A DNA stretch of 64,000 bases, taken from contig NZ_JABGNA010000001.1 of assembly GCF_013149275.1 (NCBI RefSeq), forward strand, positions 372,001 to 436,000. Reading direction: 5' to 3'. Numbering within the stretch: the stretch's first letter is position 1; the number at the start of each line of letters is the position of its first letter. A model generated the notes under the pieces. That model worked only from the letters and a program-made list of their open reading frames with translations. It was not told the DNA's origin and made no database searches. Origin of the DNA: Mucilaginibacter sp. SG564. GTDB lineage: Bacteria; Bacteroidota; Bacteroidia; Sphingobacteriales; Sphingobacteriaceae. The position numbers and the translations under genes were made by a program. Shown in pieces: positions 9,701-18,782 of the stretch.

Positions 9701-9765
9701 GGATCGTAACACCGATTGTTTACGAACTGATCCCGCCGGCGATAGATGGGGTTAAAGACAAATAG
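6709..9765 (+). CDS. RND-family efflux permease (AcrB/HAE-like)
   Basis: Proton-driven inner-membrane pump of 1018 aa. The first helix is at 12-30, and the porter-domain start shows SEDPEMHPPAFLVIVNYPGTSPRDIEDRVVTPLE. The central helix bundle (about 330-490) carries LGLLVDDSIVVVENIERW, whose paired aspartates in TM4 are the proton-relay residues. The second bundle (about 860-1010) carries LIALAGIEVKNTILLVDFTNQLR. Length and two-fold repeat are complete. The SEDPE variant groups it with Bacteroidota HAE-like pumps of unknown drug range rather than close AcrB orthologues. It ends the efflux operon and is followed by a strong terminator. Confidence 0.94.
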   Translation: MKISEYAVKNSQFTLVIFIMIIALGITTMLNMPRSEDPEMHPPAFLVIVNYPGTSPRDIEDRVVTPLEKTIGGLDDIKRIRTNISNGVAVLRIEYKYSSNIDSKYQEIVREVNNKRSELPADITSIEIQKQQPTDVNVLQVALVSENAPRSLLQHFAEKLQDELEKVSSLKLVSIFGLPGQQVRIELDLEKMAQMHLPVSAVINSLHSEMASVPGGSIDAAHLTFNIKSNDYRTLDAVNSTIVYAANGKNILLKDIAHVYYGYGEEKHITRLNGHRCVFVTAAQKDGENINKTQADYSKVLASFKKLLPANIDLVQNFDQADNVSRRLTGLSHDFIIAILLVAVTLLPLGIRPAIIVMISIPLSLAIGIVLLQLFGFNLNQLSIVGLVVALGLLVDDSIVVVENIERWMLEGHSRLEATLKATGQIGKAVVGCTVILIIAFMPLVFLPEGSGDFIRCLPLAVIFCVLASMLVSLTIIPFLSSRLLKNHTGNPEGNFLMRALKRLIHGSYARLLDKALQRPFLTISVAVVLFVSAIYLFGVIGFSLFPSSEKPQFLINITTPNQSNLPYTDSVSREIEKQLKKEPLIQYYATNVGHGNPRIYYNVNAENNRSDFAQLFVQFDNDTKPDQKLALIQRLQHRWAHYLGAKVEVKNFEQGPPVVAPIEVRLFGDNLDTLRAYSLKVEQLLHQTAGTMYINNPVSLLKSDIRIAVNKEKAQQLGVNSLAVDQIARLAVTGLDMGTYYNNDNKYGYTVLLTRIKEGRPSIDAFRNLYVNNAQGSALPLKQIADLQLEASPAVINHQEKKRVVSIQANVQKSFLVSRVIDDVTQNMDKLKLPAGYSYEMGGEVESKNNSFGGFMSIILVTVFVFIAVLVLLFKTFKSTLIILSVIPLGVVGAAVALWVTGNSLSFVAIIGLIALAGIEVKNTILLVDFTNQLRQQGKGLQDAIREAGEVRFLPIVLTSLTAIGGLIPIATSTNPLISPLAIVLIGGLISSTLLSRIVTPIVYELIPPAIDGVKDK

Positions 9766-10108
9766 ATCTGAAGATAAATAAATCTGAAAGCTAATGAGGG
9801 TACAATAGTCAAAACTATTGTGCCCTTTGTCGTTTCATATATCTTTTTTGTCTAAATAGGTTTGATCACGAAGCTTTATCGCCAATAGTCTCTTACAAAA
9901 ATAGAACGATATGTCAATGCCCGGCAGAAGCATTTAAAGTAAATTCTAAATTTATTAGTGATATAAATATTTGAATTTAAGTGCGTTGTGTTTATTGCTT
10001 TTCTGTTATCGCTACATTAATCTGTTATTAAGATTTTATTAATGCCCGAGAGGTTATTTACTCCCAGTTAAATAAACCAATTTTCAATAACCCTAATTTC
10101 AATAGAGC
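9766..10108. other. Intergenic region between efflux operon and first PUL
   Basis: About 340 bp. It contains the efflux terminator at 9797-9830. The rest is AT-rich leader for the next susC. TTTG with a partial -7-like TATTGCTT downstream is visible around 9971-10000, but it is not a convincing promoter match. Confidence 0.5.
9797..9830 (+). terminator. Intrinsic terminator of the efflux operon
   Basis: AGGGTACAATAGT (9797-9809) pairs with ACTATTGTGCCCT (9814-9826) with one wobble and a 4-nt loop, followed by TTTGT. It lies 32 bp after the RND stop codon. Confidence 0.75.
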
Positions 10109-13100
10109 ATGAAAAGATTTTTCTGTATGCTGTTGGTATGTTGTATAACATGGAGCAGTTATGCCACGGCCACACACTTAAAAGGTAATAAATATACCAT
10201 AGCTGCTGCGCCCGTCAGCGGTAAGGTTAAGGACAGTAAAGGCGTACCGCTACCCGGTGTATCGGTAAAAATAGAGGGAAGCAATACTGTGGCTTTAACC
10301 GATGTAAATGGGGGTTTTAAGATAGATGCGCCAGCTGGTGCTACGTTATTATTCACCTATGTGGGTTTCGAAGACCAGAAAGTTGTTTTGAATGGCCAAA
10401 CTACTTTGGATATTACCCTGGCAGAGAAAACCATAGGCTTAAATGAGGTAGTAGCCGTAGGTTACGGTATTCAACAAAAAAGAGACGTGACCGGAGCGAC
10501 CAGTACGGTTACATCTAAAGAGATAGCTAAGCGGCCCCTGGTTAGGGTTGAACAAGCCTTGCAAGGTACTACCGCAGGCGTAACCGTATCCAGTAACAGC
10601 GGTCAGCCCGGTACAGGCTTGAGTGTGAAAATACGCGGGGCCAACTCTATCACCGGCTCTACAGAACCTTTGTACGTTATAGATGGGTATATCGGAGGTA
10701 ATATCGAATCTATAAGCCCGAGTGATATTCAGTCACTGGAGATATTGAAAGATGCATCCGCGACAGCTATTTACGGGTCACGAGGTGCCAATGGCGTGGT
10801 TTTGATCACTACCAAAACCGGTAAAATAGGCAAGCCGGTTATCAACATCAACACCTGGGTTAGTAAGGCAAGTGTTCCCAAAGAACTTGACCTGATGAAT
10901 GCCTACGATTTTGCCCGGACGGTAAACGCACAATTTGCTACAACAGGAAACCCTCCCGCGTTTTCTGATGACGCTTTGAATAATTTTAAAAACAATCCGG
11001 GTACCGACTGGCAAAAAGCAGTACAGCAAAAGCCCTGGATAAGGAGTTACCAGGGTGATATATCAGGTGGTGGCGAAAATGTGAATTACCTGGTATCATT
11101 CAATCATCTTGATCAGCCGGGTTTGATCCTGAACCAGTATTACAAAAGAACCACACTGCGTGCCAACCTGGGTATCAAATTGAACGATAGGATGGACCTT
11201 AAAGTAAACCTGACCGCTTTATTACCACAAAGTCGTAACACCGGTTATTCGGGAGATATCACTGATCCGTTTGCGCAGGCTACCCAGTGGGATCCTACAT
11301 CGCCCATACGTGATGCCAATGGTAATTATATTTTACGGGCACAATATGGGTCCATTCAAATAAATCCTGTGGCCCAGGCTAATAACCAGTTGGTTGATGT
11401 AAATACTACCAATATCACAGGTACCGGTGTGTTTATTTACCGCATCACCAACGATCTGACGCTTACATCTAATAATACCTATGAAAATCAATCACAGTTA
11501 ACCCAAACGCTGTATGGGCCACAAACTGGCTTAGGTTTGGCCAATGGTGATTATGCTGCCGCGGCAACCGGCCGGTACCGTGCTTATCAAACCAGTGATT
11601 TCTTAACATACAAGAAAAAACTGGGTGATCATTCATTAACGGTTACCGCACTGTATGAGTTTCAGAATCATCAGAACACCAATATTAATGCGCAATCAAA
11701 AAATCTGTCAACTTATGCATTGGGTTATTATAACCTGGGTTTAGGTACCACCCAGCTCACCACATCTGGTTATTACCAGGACGCCTTGCAATCATTCATG
11801 GGTAGAGTAAATTATACTTATAAAGATAAGTATCTGCTGACTGCCAGTTTACGTTCCGATGGTTCGTCGCACCTTGTTCAAAAATATAGTACTTTCCCTT
11901 CTGTAGCTTTGGGCTGGAATGCAGCCCGGGAAAGTTTTGTTGAAAAATGGAACGTTTTCTCCGACTTGAAATTACGTGCAAGCTGGGGTAAAACCGGTAA
12001 CCAGGCCGTAGCTCCCTATGCTACTATACCGCAGTACGTAACAGGTGGACCGGCCTATTATTTTGATGGCACAACCTCATCTATCACGACACCATTAGGC
12101 ACACCGGTATCTAACACGCTGAAATGGGAAACTACTACTACCACGGATGCTGGTTTAGATATGTCGTTTTTTAAGGGCCGTTTAACATTTACGGTTGATG
12201 CTTATCATAAAAAAATCAGCAATTTGTTGTACGCCAAACAAGTGCCGTCCTATGATGGCGGTGGCACCTATCTGGCTAATATAGGCAGTTTGGACAATAA
12301 GGGTATCGAGTTTGCCTTAGGCGGAACTCCCTTAGCCGGTAAAGTGCGTTGGTCAACTAACTTTACTATTTCCTTTAATAAAAATAGGATAACCAGTTTA
12401 GGTGGCGATGATAATATTGTGGTAAATAACATCGGTTCGGCACAAACTGGTGTATCCATATTAAAAGTGGGCATGCCATTGGGCGAGTTTTATGGCTATC
12501 AATTTTTAGGTACCTGGAAAACAAACGAAGCTGCACAAGCTGCACAATTTGGTATGAAACCAGGGGATGCCAAATACACCGATGTTAATGGAGATCATAA
12601 ATATACTGGCGCCGATTTGATGCCTATTGGTAATGGTACACCTAAGTACAGTTTTGGCTTTATTAATGATGTAAGCTATGGTAATTTTACCTTAAGCTTT
12701 ATGTTCCAGGGAACGCATGGCAACCAGATCTATAGTGGTACCATTCCTTATACTTTAGGCGGTTTAGGTGATGCCCGTAATGCTACATCAACAACGGCAT
12801 TAAATATCTGGACACCGACAAATCAAACGGACAACCCCACATTCAGTAGTACCAGCCAGAACTTTATCAACAGCAGTCGCTTTGTTTATAATGCAAGCTA
12901 TATCAAGCTCAAAAACCTGTCATTAGGCTACACTATACCTACCAACGTTTTAAGTCGCGCAGGATTTAAAAGTGTTGAAGTTTATGTGAGCGGACAGAAT
13001 ATCTGGACGATCACCAAATACCCGGGTTATGATCCGGAAGTTTCTAACTCAACCAATGCTATTACGCAAGGCTTGGAAACAGGTGTTATACCCAACCCCA

Positions 13101-13135
13101 AGACCTATACATTGGGTTTAAGAGCCACTTTATAA
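10109..13135 (+). CDS. SusC/RagA family TonB-linked outer membrane receptor (PUL half A)
   Basis: Outer-membrane TonB-dependent transporter of 1008 aa that imports oligosaccharides captured by its SusD partner. A signal peptide (about 1-22) precedes a carboxypeptidase-like beta-sandwich (SGKVKDSKGVPLPGVSVKIEG, about 37-110). The plug follows, with VAVGYGIQQKRDVTGATSTV, SVKIRGANSITGSTEPLYVIDG and SLEILKDASATAIYGSRGANGV. A 22-strand barrel ends in LGLRATL. There is no STN domain, so it is not of the FecR-signalling type. The SusD gene follows after 37 bp. Its regulator may be the membrane-anchored protein encoded on the opposite strand at 16173-18782 (inference from position). Confidence 0.95.
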   Translation: MKRFFCMLLVCCITWSSYATATHLKGNKYTIAAAPVSGKVKDSKGVPLPGVSVKIEGSNTVALTDVNGGFKIDAPAGATLLFTYVGFEDQKVVLNGQTTLDITLAEKTIGLNEVVAVGYGIQQKRDVTGATSTVTSKEIAKRPLVRVEQALQGTTAGVTVSSNSGQPGTGLSVKIRGANSITGSTEPLYVIDGYIGGNIESISPSDIQSLEILKDASATAIYGSRGANGVVLITTKTGKIGKPVININTWVSKASVPKELDLMNAYDFARTVNAQFATTGNPPAFSDDALNNFKNNPGTDWQKAVQQKPWIRSYQGDISGGGENVNYLVSFNHLDQPGLILNQYYKRTTLRANLGIKLNDRMDLKVNLTALLPQSRNTGYSGDITDPFAQATQWDPTSPIRDANGNYILRAQYGSIQINPVAQANNQLVDVNTTNITGTGVFIYRITNDLTLTSNNTYENQSQLTQTLYGPQTGLGLANGDYAAAATGRYRAYQTSDFLTYKKKLGDHSLTVTALYEFQNHQNTNINAQSKNLSTYALGYYNLGLGTTQLTTSGYYQDALQSFMGRVNYTYKDKYLLTASLRSDGSSHLVQKYSTFPSVALGWNAARESFVEKWNVFSDLKLRASWGKTGNQAVAPYATIPQYVTGGPAYYFDGTTSSITTPLGTPVSNTLKWETTTTTDAGLDMSFFKGRLTFTVDAYHKKISNLLYAKQVPSYDGGGTYLANIGSLDNKGIEFALGGTPLAGKVRWSTNFTISFNKNRITSLGGDDNIVVNNIGSAQTGVSILKVGMPLGEFYGYQFLGTWKTNEAAQAAQFGMKPGDAKYTDVNGDHKYTGADLMPIGNGTPKYSFGFINDVSYGNFTLSFMFQGTHGNQIYSGTIPYTLGGLGDARNATSTTALNIWTPTNQTDNPTFSSTSQNFINSSRFVYNASYIKLKNLSLGYTIPTNVLSRAGFKSVEVYVSGQNIWTITKYPGYDPEVSNSTNAITQGLETGVIPNPKTYTLGLRATL

Positions 13136-13172
13136 TTCACTAACCAATTGCTTTCTATATAAATTATAAAAG

Positions 13173-14720
13173 ATGAAAACAAGATATTCCATAACGGTAG
13201 TTTTATTTTTGGCGACATACATATTCGGATGCAAAAAACAGCTTACCGAAGATCCCAAAGGTAATCTTACACCGCTTAATTACCTCAAAACACAGGCAGA
13301 CCTGGATGCGGCTGTAGCATCTATTTATGCCAAATATGCGGTGGATGGCGCTTATGCATTTACCAATAAAAGTACTTCCTATTTCGGAGCCGACGATTTA
13401 ACAACCGATCCCGGACTTAATAAGGGTGATATGCGAGCCTTTGATCAACTAAACGGCAGCAGCACCAACTCCAGTATGCTGGCTCAATGGAATGGCCCGT
13501 GGACGGCCATTTACCAGGCTAATAACGTAATTACCAATTACGCACAGGTAAATTCAACTGATGACCTGAAGCGTAAGGCGGCAGGACAAGCTTACTTTTT
13601 GCGCGCCTGGGGATATTACAACCTGGTGCGTACCTTTGGCGGTGTTCCTTTGGTTGATAAGTTGATCTCTGTGAACGACAGGCCACCACGTGCTAGCGTA
13701 GGCGATATCTATAATCTGATTGTAAGCGATCTAAAGATAGCGAAAAGCTGGTTGCCGGTTAGTTACAACGATCCTAAACAGATAGGAAGGGCTAACCAAA
13801 TGGCTGCCAGGGCTATGCTTGCTGATGTATATTTAACTATGGCCGGCTGGCCACTAAAGCAAACAGCCAATTATGCCTTGGCAGCGTCTGAGGCTGATAC
13901 TGTTATCCGATCCGGCGGCTATACGTTGATGAGCAACTATGCATCTGTGTTTACAACAAACAATAACTCCGAGTCTGTATTCGGGTTGCAGTTTAATGTC
14001 GGTGGTAGTTCACCAAATCGTACTTACGGAGCATCAAGTGTACCTTTAGATGAAGTGGCTGCCGATGGCTCAAGTGGCTGGGATGATTATTACCCGGAAA
14101 TAAACTTCTTCCTTAACGCACCCAAGTGTGTCCGTACTGATGCTACTTTTTATACCACGCTTAAATTAAGACAGGGATCCGGTAGCAACGTTACCTTTAA
14201 ATTGGTGCCATGGAACTCATCCGAAACGCATGCTGGTCACCCGTATTACAAAAAATTCAGGGCAGCATTGGGCGATGGGGTAGTTGAAACAGCAACCACA
14301 CTGCAATCCATTAACCCGAGTACCAATAAAACTACTGACATTATCAGATACCCATTAGTGTTACTGGATTATGCTGAAGCACAAGCCATGTCGGCTGGTG
14401 GGCCATCGGCAGCAGCTTACGCGGCAATTAACCAGGTGAGGACGAGAGCGGGTCTGCCTAATCTGCAAACTGGATTATCAGCAACCGACTTTCAGAAAGC
14501 CGTAGTTAATGAACGCGCCTATGAATTTGCTGGTGAGTTTGGTATACGCTGGTTTGATATTGTGCGATTACAACTGCTTTCGGAAGTTATAGCAGCACGG
14601 GCAACCACTAATGAAAATCCTATCAACTTCACCGGCGATATAACCCAGCGTTATCTGGCGCCAATACCTCAAAACGATATGTACATCAATCCTTCCTGGT
14701 CACAAAACCCGGGTTATTGA
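13173..14720 (+). CDS. RagB/SusD family nutrient-binding outer membrane lipoprotein
   Basis: Cell-surface glycan-binding lipoprotein of 515 aa that forms the lid of the SusC channel encoded just upstream. The lipobox IFGC puts the lipidated cysteine at residue 20. The TPR-like helical core shows GQAYFLRAWGYYNLVRTFGGVPLVDK (about 140-165) and VSDLKIAKSWLP. The C-terminal SusD signature is KAVVNERAYEFAGEFGIRWFDIVRL, followed by the terminal YLAPIPQNDMYINPSWSQNPGY. These match the PF14322/PF07980 SusD subfamily. Its ligand is not evident, but the next gene is a GH71/99-like enzyme. Confidence 0.95.
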   Translation: MKTRYSITVVLFLATYIFGCKKQLTEDPKGNLTPLNYLKTQADLDAAVASIYAKYAVDGAYAFTNKSTSYFGADDLTTDPGLNKGDMRAFDQLNGSSTNSSMLAQWNGPWTAIYQANNVITNYAQVNSTDDLKRKAAGQAYFLRAWGYYNLVRTFGGVPLVDKLISVNDRPPRASVGDIYNLIVSDLKIAKSWLPVSYNDPKQIGRANQMAARAMLADVYLTMAGWPLKQTANYALAASEADTVIRSGGYTLMSNYASVFTTNNNSESVFGLQFNVGGSSPNRTYGASSVPLDEVAADGSSGWDDYYPEINFFLNAPKCVRTDATFYTTLKLRQGSGSNVTFKLVPWNSSETHAGHPYYKKFRAALGDGVVETATTLQSINPSTNKTTDIIRYPLVLLDYAEAQAMSAGGPSAAAYAAINQVRTRAGLPNLQTGLSATDFQKAVVNERAYEFAGEFGIRWFDIVRLQLLSEVIAARATTNENPINFTGDITQRYLAPIPQNDMYINPSWSQNPGY

Positions 14721-14744
14721 TCACGCAAACCTTATCACTATAAA

Positions 14745-14782
14745 AAATGCTTGTTCGTGCGAAAAACATGGACAAGCATTTT
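14745..14782 (+). terminator. Hairpin between susD and the GH71/99-like gene
   Basis: AAATGCTTGT (14745-14754) pairs with ACAAGCATTT (14772-14781), followed by a short T run. It could reduce read-through into the hydrolase gene or protect the susCD message. Confidence 0.5.
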
Positions 14783-14820
14783 GAATACTAAAACAATAAC
14801 CTAATAAACCTCATACAATT

Positions 14821-16104
14821 ATGAAAAAAATACCCTTTGTAGTCATGTGTTTTTTAATGTTAAATGTAGCCGTCTACGCGCAAAGCAGGCATTCAAAAGT
14901 TACTCGTTATCCTACTTATCATGGTCTGGTGATGGCCGGCTACCAGGGTTGGTTTAGGGCCGAGGGTGATGGCACAAAATCGGCTTTCAGTCACTATTTT
15001 GCATCTGAAAGCCATTGCGGTGTTGATGCCTGGCCCGATGTAACCGAATATATCAATACTTATACCACACCATTTAAGCTTGCCGATGGCAGTAACGCCA
15101 AGTTATTTAGCTCTCATGATAAAAGTACAGTTGATCTGCATTTTAAATGGATGCAGCAATATGGTGTTGATGGTGTTTTTATGCAGCGTTTCATGGGCTA
15201 TGCCAAAAACGTAAAAGATCGTCGTGAAACAGGTGTGGTTATTAAGAATGCGCTGGATGCCGCTTCAAAATATAACAGAGCCATTGCTATTATGTATGAT
15301 CTTTCTGGACTTAATGCTACAGGCGAAGATTGTTCGGCTATTATAGCCGACTGGAAATACCTGGTTGATTCGTTAAAGGTGACCAACCAGCCCGGTAATA
15401 AAACATATCTGAATAACAATGGTAAACCTGTAGTGGCTATCTGGGGCCTTGGCTTTCCGGACAGGCCGTATAATACCCGCAATATTGGTATCCTGAAGTT
15501 GATAGATTTTTTGAAGAATGATCCGGTTTATGGTGGTTGCGCGGTGATGCTGGGTGTGCCAACTTTTTGGCGAGATCTGAATGCCGACTGTTTGAACGAC
15601 CCTTTCTTGCATGAGGTAATCAAACAAGCAGATATCGTTTTACCCTGGACAGTACAGCGTTTTTCGCCCTTACTGCATAACGATATGGATCGCTACCGCG
15701 ACTTGATGATGGGTGATATGCAATGGTGCAAAGCCAATCATTTAGAGTATGTACCCTGTGTTTATCCTGGCTTTAGCTGGCATAACCTCAGTACCTATGA
15801 GTTTCCGGATGATGTAAAACCTGTAGCATCTATACCAAGGCAGGGAGGACGCTTTTATTGGCAGCAGATATCTACCGCTTTGCAGGCCGGTGCATCCATG
15901 CTTTATGTAGCGATGTTTGATGAGGTTAATGAAGGTACCGCGATATTTAAAGTAACTGATAAACCACCTGTAAGTAACAGTGCCAAATTTATTGATATGG
16001 ATGGCAAACCCAGCGATCATTATTTATGGCTAACCGGCGAAGCCGCTAAAATGTTGCGTAATGAAAAGCCGTTAAGCTATACCATGCCAGTACGCGCTAA
16101 TTAA
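14821..16104 (+). CDS. Glycoside hydrolase family 71/99-like protein, secreted
   Basis: Secreted putative glycosidase of 427 aa. The signal peptide ends at VYAQ (residue 21). The family hallmarks are present: MAGYQGWFRAEGDG near the N-terminus, AWPDVTEY, FKWMQQYGVDGVFMQRFMG, and GKPVVAIWGLGF. The sequence MFDEVNEGT supplies two glutamates three residues apart (E368 and E371), the spacing of the catalytic pair in GH99 enzymes. It follows the susCD pair and probably acts in the periplasm or at the surface on the glycan they import. Exact linkage specificity cannot be read; GH99 members act on alpha-mannosides, but many GH71/99-like proteins are uncharacterised. Confidence 0.82.
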   Translation: MKKIPFVVMCFLMLNVAVYAQSRHSKVTRYPTYHGLVMAGYQGWFRAEGDGTKSAFSHYFASESHCGVDAWPDVTEYINTYTTPFKLADGSNAKLFSSHDKSTVDLHFKWMQQYGVDGVFMQRFMGYAKNVKDRRETGVVIKNALDAASKYNRAIAIMYDLSGLNATGEDCSAIIADWKYLVDSLKVTNQPGNKTYLNNNGKPVVAIWGLGFPDRPYNTRNIGILKLIDFLKNDPVYGGCAVMLGVPTFWRDLNADCLNDPFLHEVIKQADIVLPWTVQRFSPLLHNDMDRYRDLMMGDMQWCKANHLEYVPCVYPGFSWHNLSTYEFPDDVKPVASIPRQGGRFYWQQISTALQAGASMLYVAMFDEVNEGTAIFKVTDKPPVSNSAKFIDMDGKPSDHYLWLTGEAAKMLRNEKPLSYTMPVRAN

Positions 16105-16136
16105 TCATTACACCCCAAAGATTAATTAATAATGTT

Positions 16137-16172
16137 TGATAAATGATATTGCCAAAGCAGTATCATTTATCA
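16137..16172. terminator. Bidirectional hairpin between convergent genes
   Basis: TGATAAATGATA (16137-16148) and TATCATTTATCA (16161-16172) form a perfect 12-bp stem with an inner GC pair around a short loop. It sits directly between the stops of the convergent hydrolase and regulator genes. There is no strong T run. Confidence 0.6.
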
Positions 16173-18782
16173 TTACGTAACTATCGAATGAAAATCCTTC
16201 TTAAATTCTTCGCCATACAGGGCTAAATATTCTTTATTGAAAGCTTGAAAGGTAGATTTGGCCAAGGAGTGTTTACCGAGGAACGATAGGGCTTTACACT
16301 TCATGGTCATAGCTTCTTCATTCACCAAGTCAAAATTAAATATGCAATTAGCCAGTTTGATCTGCATTTCCGGGTCGTTTTCCAGGTTTATCTGGCTTGC
16401 ATATTGCAGCAGGATATCAATAATTTCGTTAGATAGATCAGATTTGATCTGGTCAAGCCATGGGTAATCAGCGCTGGGTAAAAAGCCGCCGCGTTGTGTA
16501 ATTTCTATCAGCGCTGTTATTTTTTCCTCATTTATCGGTTTGCGATTAGCCATTAACTGCAAATAGTTATAGTAATCCACGTAAACCTCATTAAAATCAA
16601 TTTCTATTTTCCAGTTACCGGTTTCTTTTGATAGGTGCACATACTCTATTTGGGTTAATAGGCTCCTGAGTTTGGATAAATTTGCCGAGCGGTTATTTTT
16701 TGCGCTGTTTTCCGATTTATCAAACCAAAGCAGTTCAATCAGTTTCTCAGGACTAATACCCCGACCAGATCTTAAACTATAAATCAAAATAACCAAGAAT
16801 AGCTCTTTTATCAGCGAGGTAAACTGCCCTGTAATATCATCGCCTTTAAGGGTATAAAGTTTTAGGTCACCAAAAAGCAGGATGGTTCTTTGTGGGGGTG
16901 TAGTAATACCTGTCGCAGTAATTTCCTGAAGCAGCTTCGTAGGTGCTAAGTATTCTTCTGAATTAACTTTTCCGGTTGTATCCGAAATCTCCGGCTGTAA
17001 TATGGATTTGCGTCGTTTATAATAAACAAAGCCGGCCACCGCGATGATGATCGATAAGAACCCGGCTATATAGTATTTGATACCGGATTTATTTGTTGGC
17101 AGAACTATGGCCAGCGGTTGCGCATCAGGAGGACTCGACAGCGTGAAAACACTCACGGTGGATACATTATCCATAGACCGGGCTAATGTCAGGGCAACAA
17201 ATTGCTGCGTTAAAGGACTATAGTACAAATTGGCGAACGCATGTGTATCAAAAAAACTGAAGGGTATTTTACTGCTGATAGTGTGGTAGGAGGGCTGGTT
17301 CAATGAACCGATCATCAGTTGAAGATAGGTGTTATATTTATGGTTGGAGAAGGCCAGTGCCGTATAGGTTTGCGCTTTTTCGTCGATGATCATGGAGTTG
17401 GCCAGGGCAAAATCTTCATCAGGCGTTTTAAGGGTATAGATCTTTTTAAAAGTTTTGGCTTTTACGTCATATTTTACCAGGTCGTAAATATTCTTTGGGT
17501 TTAACATTTGCTGACCACTTAAACTGCCATACCCACCTAAAAAGTAAGCGTAGCGACCACTGTCTGTAACTCCGCAAGCAGCCAAATAACGAGGGCAAAA
17601 GCTGTCGCCCCCGGTATTTACCTCAGCCCATTTCCCCGTGGGGATATGATAGCGGTGTACATTATTTTTATAGGTAAGCTGCCCGTATCCGGCAACTACA
17701 TATAAGGAGGTATCAGCAACAGAAAAAAAATTATTGGCGTGCCAGTAATCAATGATGGGAAAATAGGGTTCGTCCCTGTTCCAGATATGCGTATTGAAAT
17801 TATAGGTTGCTACAGTGGCATTTTTGCGGTCGATATAGTAATTATACAGCCTGTGGTCATATATGTTATATACCGACTCATTACTGGGTTTGAGGTTAAA
17901 CCGGCCGTTACCGTAGGCAGTAGCAGTTTGCTTGCCATTTTTAACCGAAATGCTCCACAAGGAGTCGCTGCCTATCACATACACTTCGGCAGTTAACGGA
18001 TTAAAGGCCATGCTGGCCATACCCTGTGCCTTTACGGTTCTTATCTGTGCCCAGTTGTGGTGCTGGGCCCTGATCCAAAGCGGGTGATTTATAATGCCTT
18101 GCTGATTGTTTAATATATCATGCGCTATATATCCTTGCGCCTCATTTAAGGGCCAGTGAAAGCGAGGTTCGCCACCAACATCGATCCTGATATCCCTGAG
18201 CTTGAATGGGGGAGCGTCGGTGGTTTTAAAATTAGGATAGTTATTAATACCGAAGCATAGTTTATAAATGTCCTTTTTATTAAGGTGAGCATTAGGTTCT
18301 ACATATGTATGTCCATTTACATTAAGCAATAGTTGATCATGATCAATATCAAACTCCAGCACCACTTTACTCCATTGGCTTAATAGTTGCTTTTGGGGGA
18401 TATCAAATCCAATTTTAGTGAAACGATCGTCAACTACTAATTTAAAGTGATTATGGTCTGTGTCAGGACCATCTTCCACCATATCCCTTTTGTTATAAAT
18501 GAGATCAATATTGCGGTTGCTGTTTTCGATGATACGAAAGATATATCCGAAATAATCGATCTGATCAGGTAAAAAAGAGATCTCAAAAGATAACCGGAAG
18601 TTTTGTGTGGGGGTAAATCCTTGTCCGGGGAAAAGATCAAGGCTGGTACGTTGATCGGCTACTACCTCATGACTGTAAAAGCCTAAACCATAAGATTGTT
18701 GCCCCCAGATTTTTAAGTGGCAAAGTATAATTATTAAGAAACAGGAAATGGTAAACTTATAGCAATAAGAGGGGAGTTTCAT
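16173..18782 (-). CDS. Membrane-anchored regulator: LamG-like, kelch propeller, TM helix, winged-helix and BTAD-like domains
   Basis: Probable signal-transducing regulator of 869 aa. A hydrophobic signal or anchor lies at about 10-28. A concanavalin/LamG-like domain (about 30-215) and a kelch-like beta-propeller (about 235-555, with repeats such as YFLGGYGSLSG) would be periplasmic. One membrane helix spans about 566-587 (YYIAGFLSIIIAVAGFVYY). The cytoplasmic part has an OmpR/SARP-type winged helix, containing GDLKLYTLKGDDITGQFTSLIKELFLVILIYSLRSGRGIS and ELLWFDKSENSAKNNRSANLSKLRSLL. A C-terminal helical BTAD-like segment (about 760-869) ends the protein. It stands between two susCD loci on the opposite strand and is likely to control one or both. 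It is neither a hybrid two-component sensor nor a sigma/FecR system. The domain call is firm; the target is inferred. Confidence 0.75.
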   Translation of the reverse strand: MKLPSYCYKFTISCFLIIILCHLKIWGQQSYGLGFYSHEVVADQRTSLDLFPGQGFTPTQNFRLSFEISFLPDQIDYFGYIFRIIENSNRNIDLIYNKRDMVEDGPDTDHNHFKLVVDDRFTKIGFDIPQKQLLSQWSKVVLEFDIDHDQLLLNVNGHTYVEPNAHLNKKDIYKLCFGINNYPNFKTTDAPPFKLRDIRIDVGGEPRFHWPLNEAQGYIAHDILNNQQGIINHPLWIRAQHHNWAQIRTVKAQGMASMAFNPLTAEVYVIGSDSLWSISVKNGKQTATAYGNGRFNLKPSNESVYNIYDHRLYNYYIDRKNATVATYNFNTHIWNRDEPYFPIIDYWHANNFFSVADTSLYVVAGYGQLTYKNNVHRYHIPTGKWAEVNTGGDSFCPRYLAACGVTDSGRYAYFLGGYGSLSGQQMLNPKNIYDLVKYDVKAKTFKKIYTLKTPDEDFALANSMIIDEKAQTYTALAFSNHKYNTYLQLMIGSLNQPSYHTISSKIPFSFFDTHAFANLYYSPLTQQFVALTLARSMDNVSTVSVFTLSSPPDAQPLAIVLPTNKSGIKYYIAGFLSIIIAVAGFVYYKRRKSILQPEISDTTGKVNSEEYLAPTKLLQEITATGITTPPQRTILLFGDLKLYTLKGDDITGQFTSLIKELFLVILIYSLRSGRGISPEKLIELLWFDKSENSAKNNRSANLSKLRSLLTQIEYVHLSKETGNWKIEIDFNEVYVDYYNYLQLMANRKPINEEKITALIEITQRGGFLPSADYPWLDQIKSDLSNEIIDILLQYASQINLENDPEMQIKLANCIFNFDLVNEEAMTMKCKALSFLGKHSLAKSTFQAFNKEYLALYGEEFKKDFHSIVT

